A stretch of DNA of 31,467 bases from Legionellales bacterium UBA5158 (GCA_002413665.1 DHXK01000160.1:1-31467), one strand, 5' to 3'; positions 1 through 8,220 are shown, counted from the first letter of the stretch. Numbers and translations: made by a program. The notes: generated by a model from the sequence alone, not told the origin.

Positions 1-11
1 CACAGTTTAAA

Positions 12-248
12 TTACACGCCCCCTGCGTTTAAAGTCGCTATGCGTAAATCTTCTTTTACGGCTTCCACTGATCCTTTTGATAATAGATAAATATACTCAC
101 TAATATCATTTTCTTTAATAATAACATCGCGAATTAAAAAGTTTTTTTCTGAAATTAATTGAGCGACTTTTTGTATTTGTTTTTCTGTTAACCCATAAAA
201 TAATTCATGTTCCTTCACAAAATTAAGCGTATCTAATGATGCACTCAT
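12..248 (-). CDS. Short cyclic-nucleotide-binding-domain protein, apparently truncated
   Basis: The 78-residue product matches the N-terminal half of a cNMP-binding (CAP-like) beta-roll: a leading helix, an LFYGLTEKQIQKVAQL segment, then strands around VIIKENDISEYIYLLSKGSVEA and a terminal LNAGGV. That last motif normally leads straight into the FGE phosphate-binding cassette. Here a TAA stop follows GGV, so the ligand-binding cassette and the rest of the domain (normally about 120 residues) are missing. The frame stays open after the stop for the few bases visible, reading F-K-L. The start is well supported: AAGGA lies about ten bases upstream of the ATG, and lolD ends only 12 bases before it, so it is probably the last gene of the operon in view. 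It may be a pseudogene, a start-proximal fragment of a frameshifted gene, or a genuinely short protein. Without the cassette it is unlikely to bind a cyclic nucleotide. Confidence 0.5.
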   Translation of the reverse strand: MSASLDTLNFVKEHELFYGLTEKQIQKVAQLISEKNFLIRDVIIKENDISEYIYLLSKGSVEAVKEDLRIATLNAGGV

Positions 249-260
249 TCTAATTTATCC

Positions 261-941
261 TTATATCGAAATTAATTTTCCTTCCTCAATTTTCAAAATT
301 CTTTGGGTTTGACTAGCTAAGCGAATATCATGTGTCACGATAATGACACTAGTTTGACACGCTTTTTGTAAATCTAAAAATAATTGGAAAACGCGTTCAG
401 CGTTTTTTGGATCTAGATTACCTGTAGGTTCATCTGCTAAAACACAGATAGGATCAATCACTAACGCTCTTGCTATCGCAACACGTTGACGCTCACCACC
501 AGATAGCTCGCTAATTTTGTGGGTAAGACGTTCCTTTAAACCCACAAGCTCTAAAATATTTTCTGATTTTGCGCGCGCAATAATGGGTGAAATATTATTT
601 ATCAATAACGGCATACACACATTTTCTAACGCGGTAAATTCTGGTAGCAAGTGATGAAATTGATAAACGAAACCCAAGTAACGGTTCCTTAAGGAGCATT
701 TGTTGGTTTCGGATAATGTGGCAAGATCTTTTCCATTAATTAAAACATTTCCACCAGTAGGTTTGTCTAAACCACCTAATAAATGCATTAAAGTACTTTT
801 GCCCGAACCTGAATTGCCAATGACAGCAATCATTTCACTTGCTCTAACTTGTAGATTCACTCCTTGCAAGACTTGAATAAGCGCGGCACCATCAAAATAA
901 CTTTTTGTAAGATCACGACATTCCAATACGATATTACTCAT
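261..941 (-). CDS. lolD: Lipoprotein-releasing system ATP-binding protein LolD
   Basis: This is the cytoplasmic ATPase of the Lol transporter, which pulls mature lipoproteins out of the inner membrane and hands them to the periplasmic carrier LolA. The 226-residue product has Walker A GNSGSGKST (residues 42-50), a Q-loop at Q94 in FVYQFHHLLPEFTALENV, the ABC signature LSGGE (146-150), Walker B ending in D170-E171 (ADEPTGNLD), and the switch H204 in VTHD. The YQFHHLLPEF stretch is typical of LolD. A longer frame runs upstream of the chosen start, but the ATG at 941 gives the usual family N-terminus MSNIVLECRDLTKSY. That start overlaps the end of the permease gene by eight bases (ATGAGTAA), which indicates translational coupling. 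The partner is the LolC/E-type permease immediately upstream. Confidence 0.95.
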   Translation of the reverse strand: MSNIVLECRDLTKSYFDGAALIQVLQGVNLQVRASEMIAVIGNSGSGKSTLMHLLGGLDKPTGGNVLINGKDLATLSETNKCSLRNRYLGFVYQFHHLLPEFTALENVCMPLLINNISPIIARAKSENILELVGLKERLTHKISELSGGERQRVAIARALVIDPICVLADEPTGNLDPKNAERVFQLFLDLQKACQTSVIIVTHDIRLASQTQRILKIEEGKLISI

Positions 942-2184
942 AACGCAGAGCCTCCACGGGTTCAGTTCGAGAAGCACTCCATGCGGGATAAATGGTCGCT
1001 AATAAACTTAAAATCAGCGCAGAGAATCCTACGGTCAATACATCTGATTTTTGTAATTCAGAAGGGAGGTAATCTACAAAATAAACACTGGAAGAAAGGA
1101 ATCGCACATGAAAAACATGTTCTATCCAGTTCACAATGTCTGTTACATTTAATGCTAATGCAATGCCTAATAACACGCCCAGTAACGTTCCAACTACCCC
1201 TATTACTGCACCTTGAACAATGAAAATTGTCATAATAGTTCGTGGTGTTGCACCCATGGTTCTTAGTATGGCAATGTCTGCTTCTTTTTCATTGACTACC
1301 ATCACCAACGTACACACTAAATTAAATACAGCGACAGCAATAATTAATAATAATATAAAAAACATCATCGTTTTTTCTAATTTAATGGCATGAAAAAAAG
1401 CACCAAATTGCTCTGTCCAATTCGTTATGCGCGCAGTGGGTGTCAGCTGTTTCGATAATTTTTGAGTGAATTGTGGGGCTGCGTAAACATCTTTTATATT
1501 GACATGCAGACCAGAAACATTTTGGCCTAGGGCAAAAAGTTTTTGCGCATCGGTTAAATTAATATAGGCCAACATAGCATCAAAACCAAATCCACTCCCT
1601 GCCCTAAAAATGCCTGTCACTGTGAATCGTTTAAAGCGTGGAATGACCCCTGCTGGTGATAATGAAACTTGCGGCGTGACAACTGTGACTTTATCACCCA
1701 GTATGACATCAAGACGATTTGCTAAATCTTCTCCTAATATAATGCCAAAATCACCTGGTATTAAATCAGATAATTTACCTTGCACCATTTTAGTGCTAAC
1801 TTCAGAAATCTTTTTTTCTTCATCTGGCACTATTCCATTAATCATGGCTGGCTGAACTAAACCAGAACTTGTTAATAACACCTGCCCACTCACAAAAGGG
1901 GCGACAGCGGTCACATCTGGCACTTTTGTCACTATTTTTTCTAGATCTTGCCAATTGGCAATGTAATTTACAACGCTACCCACAGTAATGGGTGGCACCA
2001 TGCTAAAAACACGCTTTTTTATTTCGTGATCGAATCCATTCATGACAGATAATACTGTTATCAAAACAATCACACCTAATGCAATTCCCATCATCGACAT
2101 TAACGAAATAAAAGAAATAAAATGGTTACGACGTTTTGCGCGCGTGTAGCGTAATCCTATAAAAACACTCACTGGTCTAAACAT
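934..2184 (-). CDS. lolC: Lipoprotein-releasing system transmembrane protein, LolC/LolE (LolF-like) family
   Basis: This is the inner-membrane permease of the Lol lipoprotein exporter. The 416-residue protein has the family layout: a short cytoplasmic start, TM1 at about 21-47 with SLMSMMGIALGV, a large periplasmic MacB-like domain, then three helices at about 272-297, 313-343 and 382-404, and the typical end EPVEALRYE. A loop at about 172-186, SLSPAGVIPRFKRF, resembles the LolC Hook that docks LolA. The gene is followed by lolD with an eight-base overlap and is preceded by tatD, which it overlaps by 16 bases. No second LolC/E paralogue appears after lolD. This fits the single-permease LolDF arrangement of many non-enteric gammaproteobacteria, but a paralogue elsewhere cannot be excluded. 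Confidence 0.92.
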   Translation of the reverse strand: MFRPVSVFIGLRYTRAKRRNHFISFISLMSMMGIALGVIVLITVLSVMNGFDHEIKKRVFSMVPPITVGSVVNYIANWQDLEKIVTKVPDVTAVAPFVSGQVLLTSSGLVQPAMINGIVPDEEKKISEVSTKMVQGKLSDLIPGDFGIILGEDLANRLDVILGDKVTVVTPQVSLSPAGVIPRFKRFTVTGIFRAGSGFGFDAMLAYINLTDAQKLFALGQNVSGLHVNIKDVYAAPQFTQKLSKQLTPTARITNWTEQFGAFFHAIKLEKTMMFFILLLIIAVAVFNLVCTLVMVVNEKEADIAILRTMGATPRTIMTIFIVQGAVIGVVGTLLGVLLGIALALNVTDIVNWIEHVFHVRFLSSSVYFVDYLPSELQKSDVLTVGFSALILSLLATIYPAWSASRTEPVEALRYE

Positions 2185-2960
2185 ACTGCCCCTTTAAATA
2201 ACTCAAAAAAGTTTTTGCTAGTTTGTGCAGCAAGTGCCTCTAACTCTATTCCTCTTAATTTCGCAATATACTCTGCGACTTGAAGAACATAAGCAGGCTC
2301 ATTTGGTTTTCCGCGAAATGGATTAGGTGCTAAATAAGGCGAATCTGTTTCAATTAATAATCGATCAAGCGGAACGAGTTTCGCGACTTCTTGAATCTCT
2401 GTCGCACTACGAAAAGTCACTATTCCAGAAATAGAAATATAAAAATTTAAATCTAAAGCTGCTTTTGCCGTTTCCCAATCTTCTGTGAAACAATGCATGA
2501 CCCCACCGATTTCATTCGCATTTTCTTCTTTCATTACAAGCAAAGTGTCTGCTTTTGCTGCGCGCGTATGAACTATTAAAGGTTTATTTGTTTTTTTTGC
2601 AGCTTCAATATGATGACGAAAACGTTGACGTTGCCACTCTAGATCGCCGGTACTCCGAAAATAATCTAAACCGGTTTCTCCAATCGCAACAATTTTTTCA
2701 TCTTGAGCCAGAGCTATTAAACTTTCTATGGTGGGCTCTTCATCCACAAGTTCATTGGGATGCAACCCTACCGATGCACTGACATTTGGATACGATTTTG
2801 CAATGTGCAACACTTGAGGAAAATCTGCTAAAGTTATACAAACACATAGCATGTGCTTAACATTTTTTTCTGCAGCAAAAGACAATGCAGAGGCTAGCTT
2901 GCCTTCATGCTTTGTTAAATCTAATTGATCTAAGTGACAATGTGAATCAACAAGATACAT
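2169..2960 (-). CDS. tatD: TatD-family metal-dependent deoxyribonuclease
   Basis: This is a TIM-barrel metal-dependent hydrolase of the TatD family (E. coli YcfH/TatD), with DNase and 3'-exonuclease activity reported for characterised members. The 263 residues carry all the expected metal ligands: H7 and H9 in DSHCHLD, E95 in GETGLDYF, H131 in VHTRAA, H157 in MHCF, and D206 in ETDSPYLAP. The length is standard. It sits in the conserved tmk-holB-tatD string, overlaps holB by 14 bases and overlaps the lolC start by 16, so it is co-translated with both. YcfH, which follows holB in E. coli, is the positional counterpart. Confidence 0.94.
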   Translation of the reverse strand: MYLVDSHCHLDQLDLTKHEGKLASALSFAAEKNVKHMLCVCITLADFPQVLHIAKSYPNVSASVGLHPNELVDEEPTIESLIALAQDEKIVAIGETGLDYFRSTGDLEWQRQRFRHHIEAAKKTNKPLIVHTRAAKADTLLVMKEENANEIGGVMHCFTEDWETAKAALDLNFYISISGIVTFRSATEIQEVAKLVPLDRLLIETDSPYLAPNPFRGKPNEPAYVLQVAEYIAKLRGIELEALAAQTSKNFFELFKGAVCLDQ

Positions 2961-3975
2961 AGTGCGTCCATTGAATAAGTAAATCTTCTAATAATAATTG
3001 CTTATTTAAATTCACTGATGAAAGCAAAACACCGCGTGTTTGTTGTAAATGCTCGATATAGGCGAGCAAATTATTCTTTAACAGACCCACGCTAACTTTA
3101 ACAATTTCATTGTGATAATCAGAATTGATTAAATGCGTAGGATCTTCGGTTAATTTATATCGCAATAAATCAGTCAACCAACTTAACAATAAATCGATTA
3201 CATTAATTTGATCTTCGTTCTGCCATTGTGCCGCTAATTTAATAGGATCGGATTGACCTCGGCTGAGTGAATGTAAGCCTTGATAAATATCTTCGCGTAA
3301 CACTAATAAATCTTTTTCTAAAAAAGATAATGCTCTTAATGGCGCACCATTCACTAATTTTAATAATAATTGTGGATCCACTTTTTCATTAATCAGCTGG
3401 GTCTTGAGCCATTGTAATGCTTGATCATGAGAAGGTTTGGGAAAAACTATTTTTTGACATCGACTCACTATGGTCGCAGGTAGTCGCAAACCTTCATCGC
3501 TAATGAGAATAAATAATGTATTAGGGACAGGCTCTTCTAATGATTTTAATAAAGCATTTGCAGCGTTAGTATTCATTGAGGTAGAGGGACAAATAATAAT
3601 TATTCTATAGCCGCCTCGTAGTGTTGTCTCATTCACTGATTTAATGACATCACGGATTTGATCCACACCAATTCTCTGGCCGGTTTTTTCTGGTTCTATA
3701 ATGATTAAATCTGGATGTGTGGCAGCATGAAGTAAATGACAAGCCTGACACTCTTTACACCAATTACCCAGATCAGTAGGCTGGGCACATAAAATAGCAT
3801 TCGCAAAAGCAATGGCAAATTCTCGCGTTCCTATGCCTTCTGTGCCTAAAAAAAGTAATGCGTGAGCTAATCGCTGTTGTTGTTTAGCTTGCCATAAATG
3901 CTGCCAAACTTGTGTTTGCCAAGAAAAAATATCTGGTGCAGCTTGAAGGGAATTATTTTTCACCTTGGTATCCAA
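2947..3975 (-). CDS. holB: DNA polymerase III subunit delta'
   Basis: This is the delta-prime subunit of the replicative clamp loader, an AAA+-like protein that acts as the stator opening the beta sliding clamp. The 342-residue protein has the zinc module with C63, C73, C76 and C79 (WCKECQACH), a sensor-type SRC motif at 171-173 (TIVSRCQ), and the segment ANALLKSLEEP. Its P-loop is degenerate (GTEGIGTRE, no lysine), as is normal for delta-prime, which does not bind ATP productively. The C-terminal helical collar domain is divergent but of normal length. Its start lies 23 bases inside the end of tmk. The tmk-holB-tatD order is the standard gammaproteobacterial one. A pilZ gene, found between holB and tatD in many relatives, is absent. 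Confidence 0.93.
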   Translation of the reverse strand: MDTKVKNNSLQAAPDIFSWQTQVWQHLWQAKQQQRLAHALLFLGTEGIGTREFAIAFANAILCAQPTDLGNWCKECQACHLLHAATHPDLIIIEPEKTGQRIGVDQIRDVIKSVNETTLRGGYRIIIICPSTSMNTNAANALLKSLEEPVPNTLFILISDEGLRLPATIVSRCQKIVFPKPSHDQALQWLKTQLINEKVDPQLLLKLVNGAPLRALSFLEKDLLVLREDIYQGLHSLSRGQSDPIKLAAQWQNEDQINVIDLLLSWLTDLLRYKLTEDPTHLINSDYHNEIVKVSVGLLKNNLLAYIEHLQQTRGVLLSSVNLNKQLLLEDLLIQWTHYVSC

Positions 3976-4606
3976 ATAGTTTATCTAACACCGCTTTAAT
4001 TTGGGCATGCACAGCAACTAATGATTGCGTTGCATCGAGCACATGAAATCGCTTTGGGTCTTCTTCCGCACGCACTAAATAAGCTGCTCTCACTCTTTCA
4101 AAAAAATCTATTTTTTCCTGCTCTATTCTATCATGCGGTCCCCGATGTTTCGCTCTGGCCAAGCCTAACGCAGGAGGCGCGTCTAGAAGTATAGTGGCAT
4201 GAGGCCGCACCTCACCCAAAATCCATTGTTCCAAGGTTTCTATGCGGGCCTTATCGATCTGTCTTCCACCCCCTTGGTAAGCATAGCTTGCATCAACAAA
4301 ACGGTCACTTATTACGGCTTTCCCCGATTCTAAATTCGGTTTAATAAAATGCTGAAGATGCTGAGCGCGGCTGGCAAACATTAATAGTAATTCAGCGTCA
4401 GGTGTTATGGTTTCTGCTGAATTTGGTGTTAATAAAATCTGACGAATTTGCTCTGCAACGCCTGTGCCACCCGGCTCGCGAGTAATAACAAAAGCTAGCT
4501 TAATTTGAGTTAGATATTTTTGAATGAACTTCACAGCTGTCGTTTTACCGACGCCTTCAATGCCTTCAATGGTAAGAAAAATACCGAAAGATTGGTCTGC
4601 TTGCAT
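3953..4606 (-). CDS. tmk: Thymidylate kinase
   Basis: Thymidylate kinase phosphorylates dTMP to dTDP with ATP in the dTTP pathway. The 217-residue product has the P-loop EGIEGVGKT (residues 14-22), the substrate motif REPGGTG, the DR motif D101-R102 within DRFVDASYAYQG, and an arginine-containing LID region after DAPPALGLARAKHRGP. Two in-frame ATGs lie at 4612 and 4606. An AGGGA sequence at 4613-4617 abuts the first but is six bases from the second, so the second is the better start. The gene follows mltG after a 117-base spacer and overlaps holB. Confidence 0.95.
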   Translation of the reverse strand: MQADQSFGIFLTIEGIEGVGKTTAVKFIQKYLTQIKLAFVITREPGGTGVAEQIRQILLTPNSAETITPDAELLLMFASRAQHLQHFIKPNLESGKAVISDRFVDASYAYQGGGRQIDKARIETLEQWILGEVRPHATILLDAPPALGLARAKHRGPHDRIEQEKIDFFERVRAAYLVRAEEDPKRFHVLDATQSLVAVHAQIKAVLDKLFGYQGEK

Positions 4607-4612
4607 TGTCAT

Positions 4613-4617
4613 TCCCT
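4613..4617 (-). promoter_or_regulatory. Shine-Dalgarno sequence that selects the tmk start
   Basis: Reading the minus strand, AGGGA is followed directly by ATG-ACA-ATG. The first ATG has no spacer from the SD, while the second, at 4606, has a six-base spacer, so initiation at 4606 is favoured. Confidence 0.5.
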
Positions 4618-4659
4618 GTGCAATTTTCTTCTAAATTTTATTCACTGTATTTAAATAGT

Positions 4660-4687
4660 GTCATTCCCTAGTCTGCGCAGGAATGAC
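4660..4687. repeat. REP-like palindrome between mltG and tmk
   Basis: Perfect eight-base arms GTCATTCC (4660-4667) and GGAATGAC (4680-4687) flank a 12-base centre that contains CTGCGCAG, itself a palindrome. The arms resemble the GTCATTCC-type extragenic palindromes common in proteobacterial genomes. A half-copy, GTCATTCCCTGTG, lies nearby over the tmk start (4608-4620). In the operon mRNA it would fold as a stem-loop between two cistrons, where such elements can affect mRNA stability. Only one full copy is visible in the window. Confidence 0.5.
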
Positions 4688-4729
4688 TCTATTGAGTATA
4701 CTGAATAATAAGCACGATGTCCTGTGGGA

Positions 4730-5815
4730 TTAATTTGTATTAAACATTTTTTGTCCAAAAATTTTAATCAAATATCCACGCATAAGGTCAGCATTGAAAT
4801 ACCAAGGATGATAGTTCTTAGCGGCTGCCACAGCCGTGTAATGCTCAAGCAAGGTAGTTGAAAATTGATGGCTAAGACCATCTCCCTTCGCCACAAAATA
4901 CAAATAATTATTTTGATCCGGCTGGGTAATCGCCGTAATGGAGACTAAACTAGGCATAGAGATAGGCGTAGGGGGAAGACCTTTATGCACGTAAGTGTTA
5001 TATGGATTATTTTCACGCAGGTTTGTTAAATAAATTTTACCTTCATAACGAGCACCGAGTCCATAAATAACGGTAGGATCAAACTGCAATAATATATTTT
5101 GTCTAAGCCGATTTTCTAACACTGCGGCGATAATAGGACGCTCTTCTTTTAACCCAGTTTCTTTTTCGATAATAGAGGCTGCGATTAAAACTTCATAGGG
5201 CGTTTTAAGAGGTAAATTGGCTGCTCGATGTTGCCAGGCATAATTTAATTTTTCCTGCATTGCAATATATGCGTTTTTCAAAATAACCAGATCAGAAGAT
5301 CCTAATGCAAAATAATAGGTATCGGGGAAAAATAAGCCTTCTGGGTTAGCAACAGCTATGCCTAAACGCTTCGCAAGTTCAGCATCACTTAGATTTAAAC
5401 TAACATGCTTGAGATAGGAATTTTTATTTAGCGCTGATCGTAACTGTCTAAAAGTAGAACCAGGAACAACGGTAAAAGAGTGATACAACAGACCTGCTCC
5501 AGTGGTAAGTTGATTCAAAACTTGCAATGGCGTTGAACCATAAGCCAATACATACTCTCCTGCTTTTAGATTATGTTTTTTGCCACTGTACTTGATAAAT
5601 ATATTAAACAATAAAGGATGTGAGATGAGATGTTGGTGAGATAAATCAGTTGAAATAGTTTTATAGGTGGCCCCGGGAGGAACATTAAACCTAACGCCTT
5701 CTTTAGCGTTAATCATTGATACCCGAGTAAAATTGTACCAAAAAGCGCCAGCCCCTACACAGATAGCAAGGGAAAGCAGCAAAACTAAAAATAAAGCACG
5801 ATTAAGTGTAGTCAT
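4730..5815 (-). CDS. mltG: Endolytic transglycosylase MltG (YceG)
   Basis: MltG is an inner-membrane endolytic murein transglycosylase that cuts nascent glycan strands and is thought to set chain length. The 361-residue protein has one N-terminal membrane helix at about 7-27, a LysM-like region (RFNVPPGATYKTISTDLSH), and the YceG catalytic domain. The presumed catalytic glutamate is E217 in AASIIEKETG, aligning with E218 of E. coli MltG. Other family signatures are PEGLFFPDTYYF, LQFDPTVIYGLG, YNTYVHKGLPPTPISMP and YLYFVAKGDGLSHQFS. It lies 11 bases after fabF. The pabC gene that separates fabF and mltG in E. coli is not present here. Confidence 0.95.
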   Translation of the reverse strand: MTTLNRALFLVLLLSLAICVGAGAFWYNFTRVSMINAKEGVRFNVPPGATYKTISTDLSHQHLISHPLLFNIFIKYSGKKHNLKAGEYVLAYGSTPLQVLNQLTTGAGLLYHSFTVVPGSTFRQLRSALNKNSYLKHVSLNLSDAELAKRLGIAVANPEGLFFPDTYYFALGSSDLVILKNAYIAMQEKLNYAWQHRAANLPLKTPYEVLIAASIIEKETGLKEERPIIAAVLENRLRQNILLQFDPTVIYGLGARYEGKIYLTNLRENNPYNTYVHKGLPPTPISMPSLVSITAITQPDQNNYLYFVAKGDGLSHQFSTTLLEHYTAVAAAKNYHPWYFNADLMRGYLIKIFGQKMFNTN

Positions 5816-5826
5816 ATCCTATAAAA

Positions 5827-7065
5827 TTATAACTGTCGGAATAACAAACTACCATTAGTTCCACCAAATCCGAATGAATTGGATAGAGATGCTTTAATTT
5901 TCATAGCTTGAGGCTGATGAGGCACAAAGTTTAAATCACAGCCTACACTAGGATTATCTAAGTTGATGGTGGGTGGCGCTACTTGATCGCGGATGGCTAG
6001 TATACTAAATATAGCTTCTACAGAGCCTGCCGCTCCTAATAAATGCCCAGTCATGGATTTTGTAGAGCTGACGGCTAATTGATACGCGTGATCTCCAAAA
6101 CAACGCTTAACAGCTAATACTTCTAATTCATCCCCCACCGGAGTAGACGTTCCATGAGCGTTAATGTAATCCACATCGCTAGGATCCATACCTGCATCCA
6201 TAATGGCATTGCGCATAGAATTAGCGGCCCCTAACCCTTGAGGGTGTGGTGTCGTAATATGCGAGGCATCCGCACTAGCCCCAAAACCGGCTAATTCTGC
6301 ATATATTCTTGCACCACGTTTTGTAGCGTGTTCATAGCTTTCTAGCACTATAACCCCAGCACCATCACCCAGCACAAAGCCATCTCTGTCTTTATCCCAA
6401 GGGCGACTCGCCTTTTCAGGCGCATCATTACGAGTAGAAAGAGCTCGCATGGCAGCAAATCCGCTAATGCCAAGCTTAGTAGAAGCCATCTCAGAACCAC
6501 CTGCCACCATCACATCTGCATCACCATAAGCAATCGTTCGCGCCGCCAGTCCAATATTATGTGTGCCTGTCGTGCAAGCCGTGACAACTGCGATATTCGG
6601 ACCGCGCAGACCATACATAATGGATAAATTACCCGCGATCATATTAATGATGGCGCCAGGAATAAAAAAGGGAGAAATACGACGTGGTCCAGACTCCGTC
6701 AGGATGGAATGAGACTTCTCAATAAAAGCTAAACCACCAATTCCAGAACCAATAGCAACACCTATGCGATCTGCATTTTCTTCTGACACTTGTAAGCCTG
6801 AATCATTAATAGCTTGTATGGCTGCAGCTAAACCATATTGAATAAAGACATCTTTTTTACGCGCTTCTTTTTCAGACATATACGGAAGCGGATCAAAGTT
6901 TTGTACTCCACCACGGATACGACAACTCATATCAGAGGTGTCGAAATGATCGATAAGGGTAACGCCACTCTTGCCAGCAAGAATAGCCTTCCAAGTATCG
7001 TCCACGTTTAACCCGAGTGGACTGACTATACCTAAACCCGTAACAACTACACGTCGTTTACTCAA
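5827..7065 (-). CDS. fabF: 3-oxoacyl-[acyl-carrier-protein] synthase II
   Basis: KAS II elongates acyl-ACP by Claisen condensation with malonyl-ACP and is important for unsaturated and temperature-dependent chain elongation. The thiolase-fold protein has the full catalytic set: C164 in TACTTGTHN, H304 in NAHGTSTPVGD, K336 in STKSMTGH and H341. The frame is open to a TTG at 7080, but AAGGAG at 7072-7077 lies within that extension, six bases before a second TTG at 7065. Starting at 7065 gives MSKRRVVVTGLG, essentially the E. coli N-terminus, and 412 residues against 413 in E. coli. It follows acpP by about 40 bases as in most gammaproteobacteria. Confidence 0.95.
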   Translation of the reverse strand: MSKRRVVVTGLGIVSPLGLNVDDTWKAILAGKSGVTLIDHFDTSDMSCRIRGGVQNFDPLPYMSEKEARKKDVFIQYGLAAAIQAINDSGLQVSEENADRIGVAIGSGIGGLAFIEKSHSILTESGPRRISPFFIPGAIINMIAGNLSIMYGLRGPNIAVVTACTTGTHNIGLAARTIAYGDADVMVAGGSEMASTKLGISGFAAMRALSTRNDAPEKASRPWDKDRDGFVLGDGAGVIVLESYEHATKRGARIYAELAGFGASADASHITTPHPQGLGAANSMRNAIMDAGMDPSDVDYINAHGTSTPVGDELEVLAVKRCFGDHAYQLAVSSTKSMTGHLLGAAGSVEAIFSILAIRDQVAPPTINLDNPSVGCDLNFVPHQPQAMKIKASLSNSFGFGGTNGSLLFRQL

Positions 7066-7071
7066 AAATGA

Positions 7072-7077
7072 CTCCTT
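7072..7077 (-). promoter_or_regulatory. Shine-Dalgarno sequence that selects the TTG start of fabF
   Basis: AAGGAG on the minus strand stands six bases before TTG at 7065. The upstream TTG at 7080 would place this SD inside the coding sequence and add five residues not found in the E. coli protein. Confidence 0.7.
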
Positions 7078-7107
7078 CAATCAACCATTTCATTAGAACT
7101 GCGCTTC

Positions 7108-7359
7108 TTAACCTTTGGATGGTTCTTTTTGATGGGAGTTAATGTAATCAATAGCTTGTTGAATGGTTGTAATTTTTTCAGCATCTTCGTCTGGAATCTC
7201 AGTTTCAAATTCTTCTTCTAGTGCCATAACTAATTCTACTGTATCAAGGGAATCTGCCCCTAAATCGTCAACAAATGAAGAATCGTTAGTCACTTCTTCA
7301 TCTTTAACACCTAACTGTTCAACAACAATCTTTTTTACGCGCGCTTCAATTGTACTCAT
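7108..7359 (-). CDS. acpP: Acyl carrier protein
   Basis: ACP carries the growing acyl chain on a 4'-phosphopantetheine arm for the whole type II fatty-acid pathway and for lipid A and lipoate synthesis. The acidic 83-residue protein has the modification site S37 in DDLGADSLDTVELVM, the typical helix II, and the N-terminus MSTIEARVKKIVVEQLGV. It is slightly longer than E. coli AcpP (78 residues) because of a C-terminal tail, HQKEPSKG. GGGGA lies about five bases before the ATG. A 108-base gap separates it from fabG, one of the larger gaps in this operon, leaving room for an extra promoter for this abundant protein. Confidence 0.97.
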   Translation of the reverse strand: MSTIEARVKKIVVEQLGVKDEEVTNDSSFVDDLGADSLDTVELVMALEEEFETEIPDEDAEKITTIQQAIDYINSHQKEPSKG

Positions 7360-7418
7360 AAATTTCCCCTTATCAATAAAATCCTGGTCATAAATAACCT
7401 AAGAACACTGCGTGTGGT

Positions 7419-7446
7419 AGTTTATTCGAAAAGCAACAACTTGCAA
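7419..7446 (-). promoter_or_regulatory. Candidate sigma-70 promoter for acpP
   Basis: In the fabG-acpP gap the minus strand reads TTGCAA (7441-7446), 16 bases, then TAAACT (7419-7424). Both hexamers match consensus at four of six positions. It would give a leader of about 53 bases. The match is weak, but an internal promoter here is known in E. coli. Confidence 0.25.
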
Positions 7447-7467
7447 GTGAATCTTACAATGTTTTGC

Positions 7468-8211
7468 TTAACCCATATACATTCCACCATTCACATGTAA
7501 GGTTTGACCTGTAATGTATCCTGCTGATTCAGAAGCAAAAAATGCTACTGCAGCCCCTATTTCGTCAGCGTGGCCTAGACGTTGCATGGGTATGCGTTGC
7601 AAAAGAGCATTACGCTGATCTTCTGGAAGATTCCGAGTCATATCGGTATCTATAAAACCTGGCGCCACCCCATTCACTGTAATAGCTCGAGAGCCAACTT
7701 CTTGTGCTAATGCTTTAGTAAAACCCATTAATCCAGCTTTCGCTGCAGCATAATTTACCTGCCCAGGATTACCGGTGGAGCCTACAACCGAACCTATACT
7801 AATGATTCTGCCCCAACGCGCTTTAAGCATGTCTCTTAAGCAAGCCTTGGTCATTCTGTAGATAGAATTTAGGTTGGTTTCTATCACATTATCCCATTCT
7901 TCTTCTTTCATACGCAGCAAAAGGTTGTCTTTAGTAATAGCTGCATTATTCACTAAAATAGCGGGCATCCCAAACTGTGCCTTAATCGTTGCGAGAGCGT
8001 GCTCTACTGATTCGGGGCTCGCCACATTTAGCACTATACCTGCCCCTGGAATGTTAGCTTTTTTTAAAGCTTCTGTAATCTTCTCAGCACCCTGTGCTGT
8101 TGTCGCTGTTCCAATAACAGTCGCATCTGCCTGCCCTAAAGCATGCGCTATGGCCTGGCCAATGCCGCGGCTCGCGCCTGTCACTAAAGCAATCTTGCCT
8201 TTGTGCGACAT
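7468..8211 (-). CDS. fabG: 3-oxoacyl-[acyl-carrier-protein] reductase
   Basis: This is the NADPH-dependent ketoreductase that performs the first reduction of each fatty-acid elongation cycle. It is a classical short-chain dehydrogenase of 247 residues. The cofactor glycine motif is TGASRGIGQAIA (residues 11-22), with LVNNAAI at 86-92. The catalytic residues are N113, S141 (ISIGSVVG), Y154 and K158 (YAAAK), and the C-terminus IDTDMT...YITGQTLHVNGGM is characteristic of FabG. GGAG lies five bases before the ATG, and fabD ends nine bases upstream. Confidence 0.96.
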   Translation of the reverse strand: MSHKGKIALVTGASRGIGQAIAHALGQADATVIGTATTAQGAEKITEALKKANIPGAGIVLNVASPESVEHALATIKAQFGMPAILVNNAAITKDNLLLRMKEEEWDNVIETNLNSIYRMTKACLRDMLKARWGRIISIGSVVGSTGNPGQVNYAAAKAGLMGFTKALAQEVGSRAITVNGVAPGFIDTDMTRNLPEDQRNALLQRIPMQRLGHADEIGAAVAFFASESAGYITGQTLHVNGGMYMG

Positions 8212-8220
8212 GGTGACTCC

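Noticed and set aside
942..977. Longer lolD reading frame starting upstream of 941
   Set aside because: It would add 12 residues inside the permease gene that do not fit the LolD N-terminus. The ATG at 941 overlaps the permease stop in the usual ATGAGTAA way.
864..1223. Plus-strand open frame of 119 codons across lolD and lolC
   Set aside because: It lies opposite two well-supported genes and its translation resembles no protein.
7066..7080. Upstream TTG start for fabF
   Set aside because: The AAGGAG ribosome site lies inside this extension, and the downstream TTG gives the E. coli-like N-terminus.
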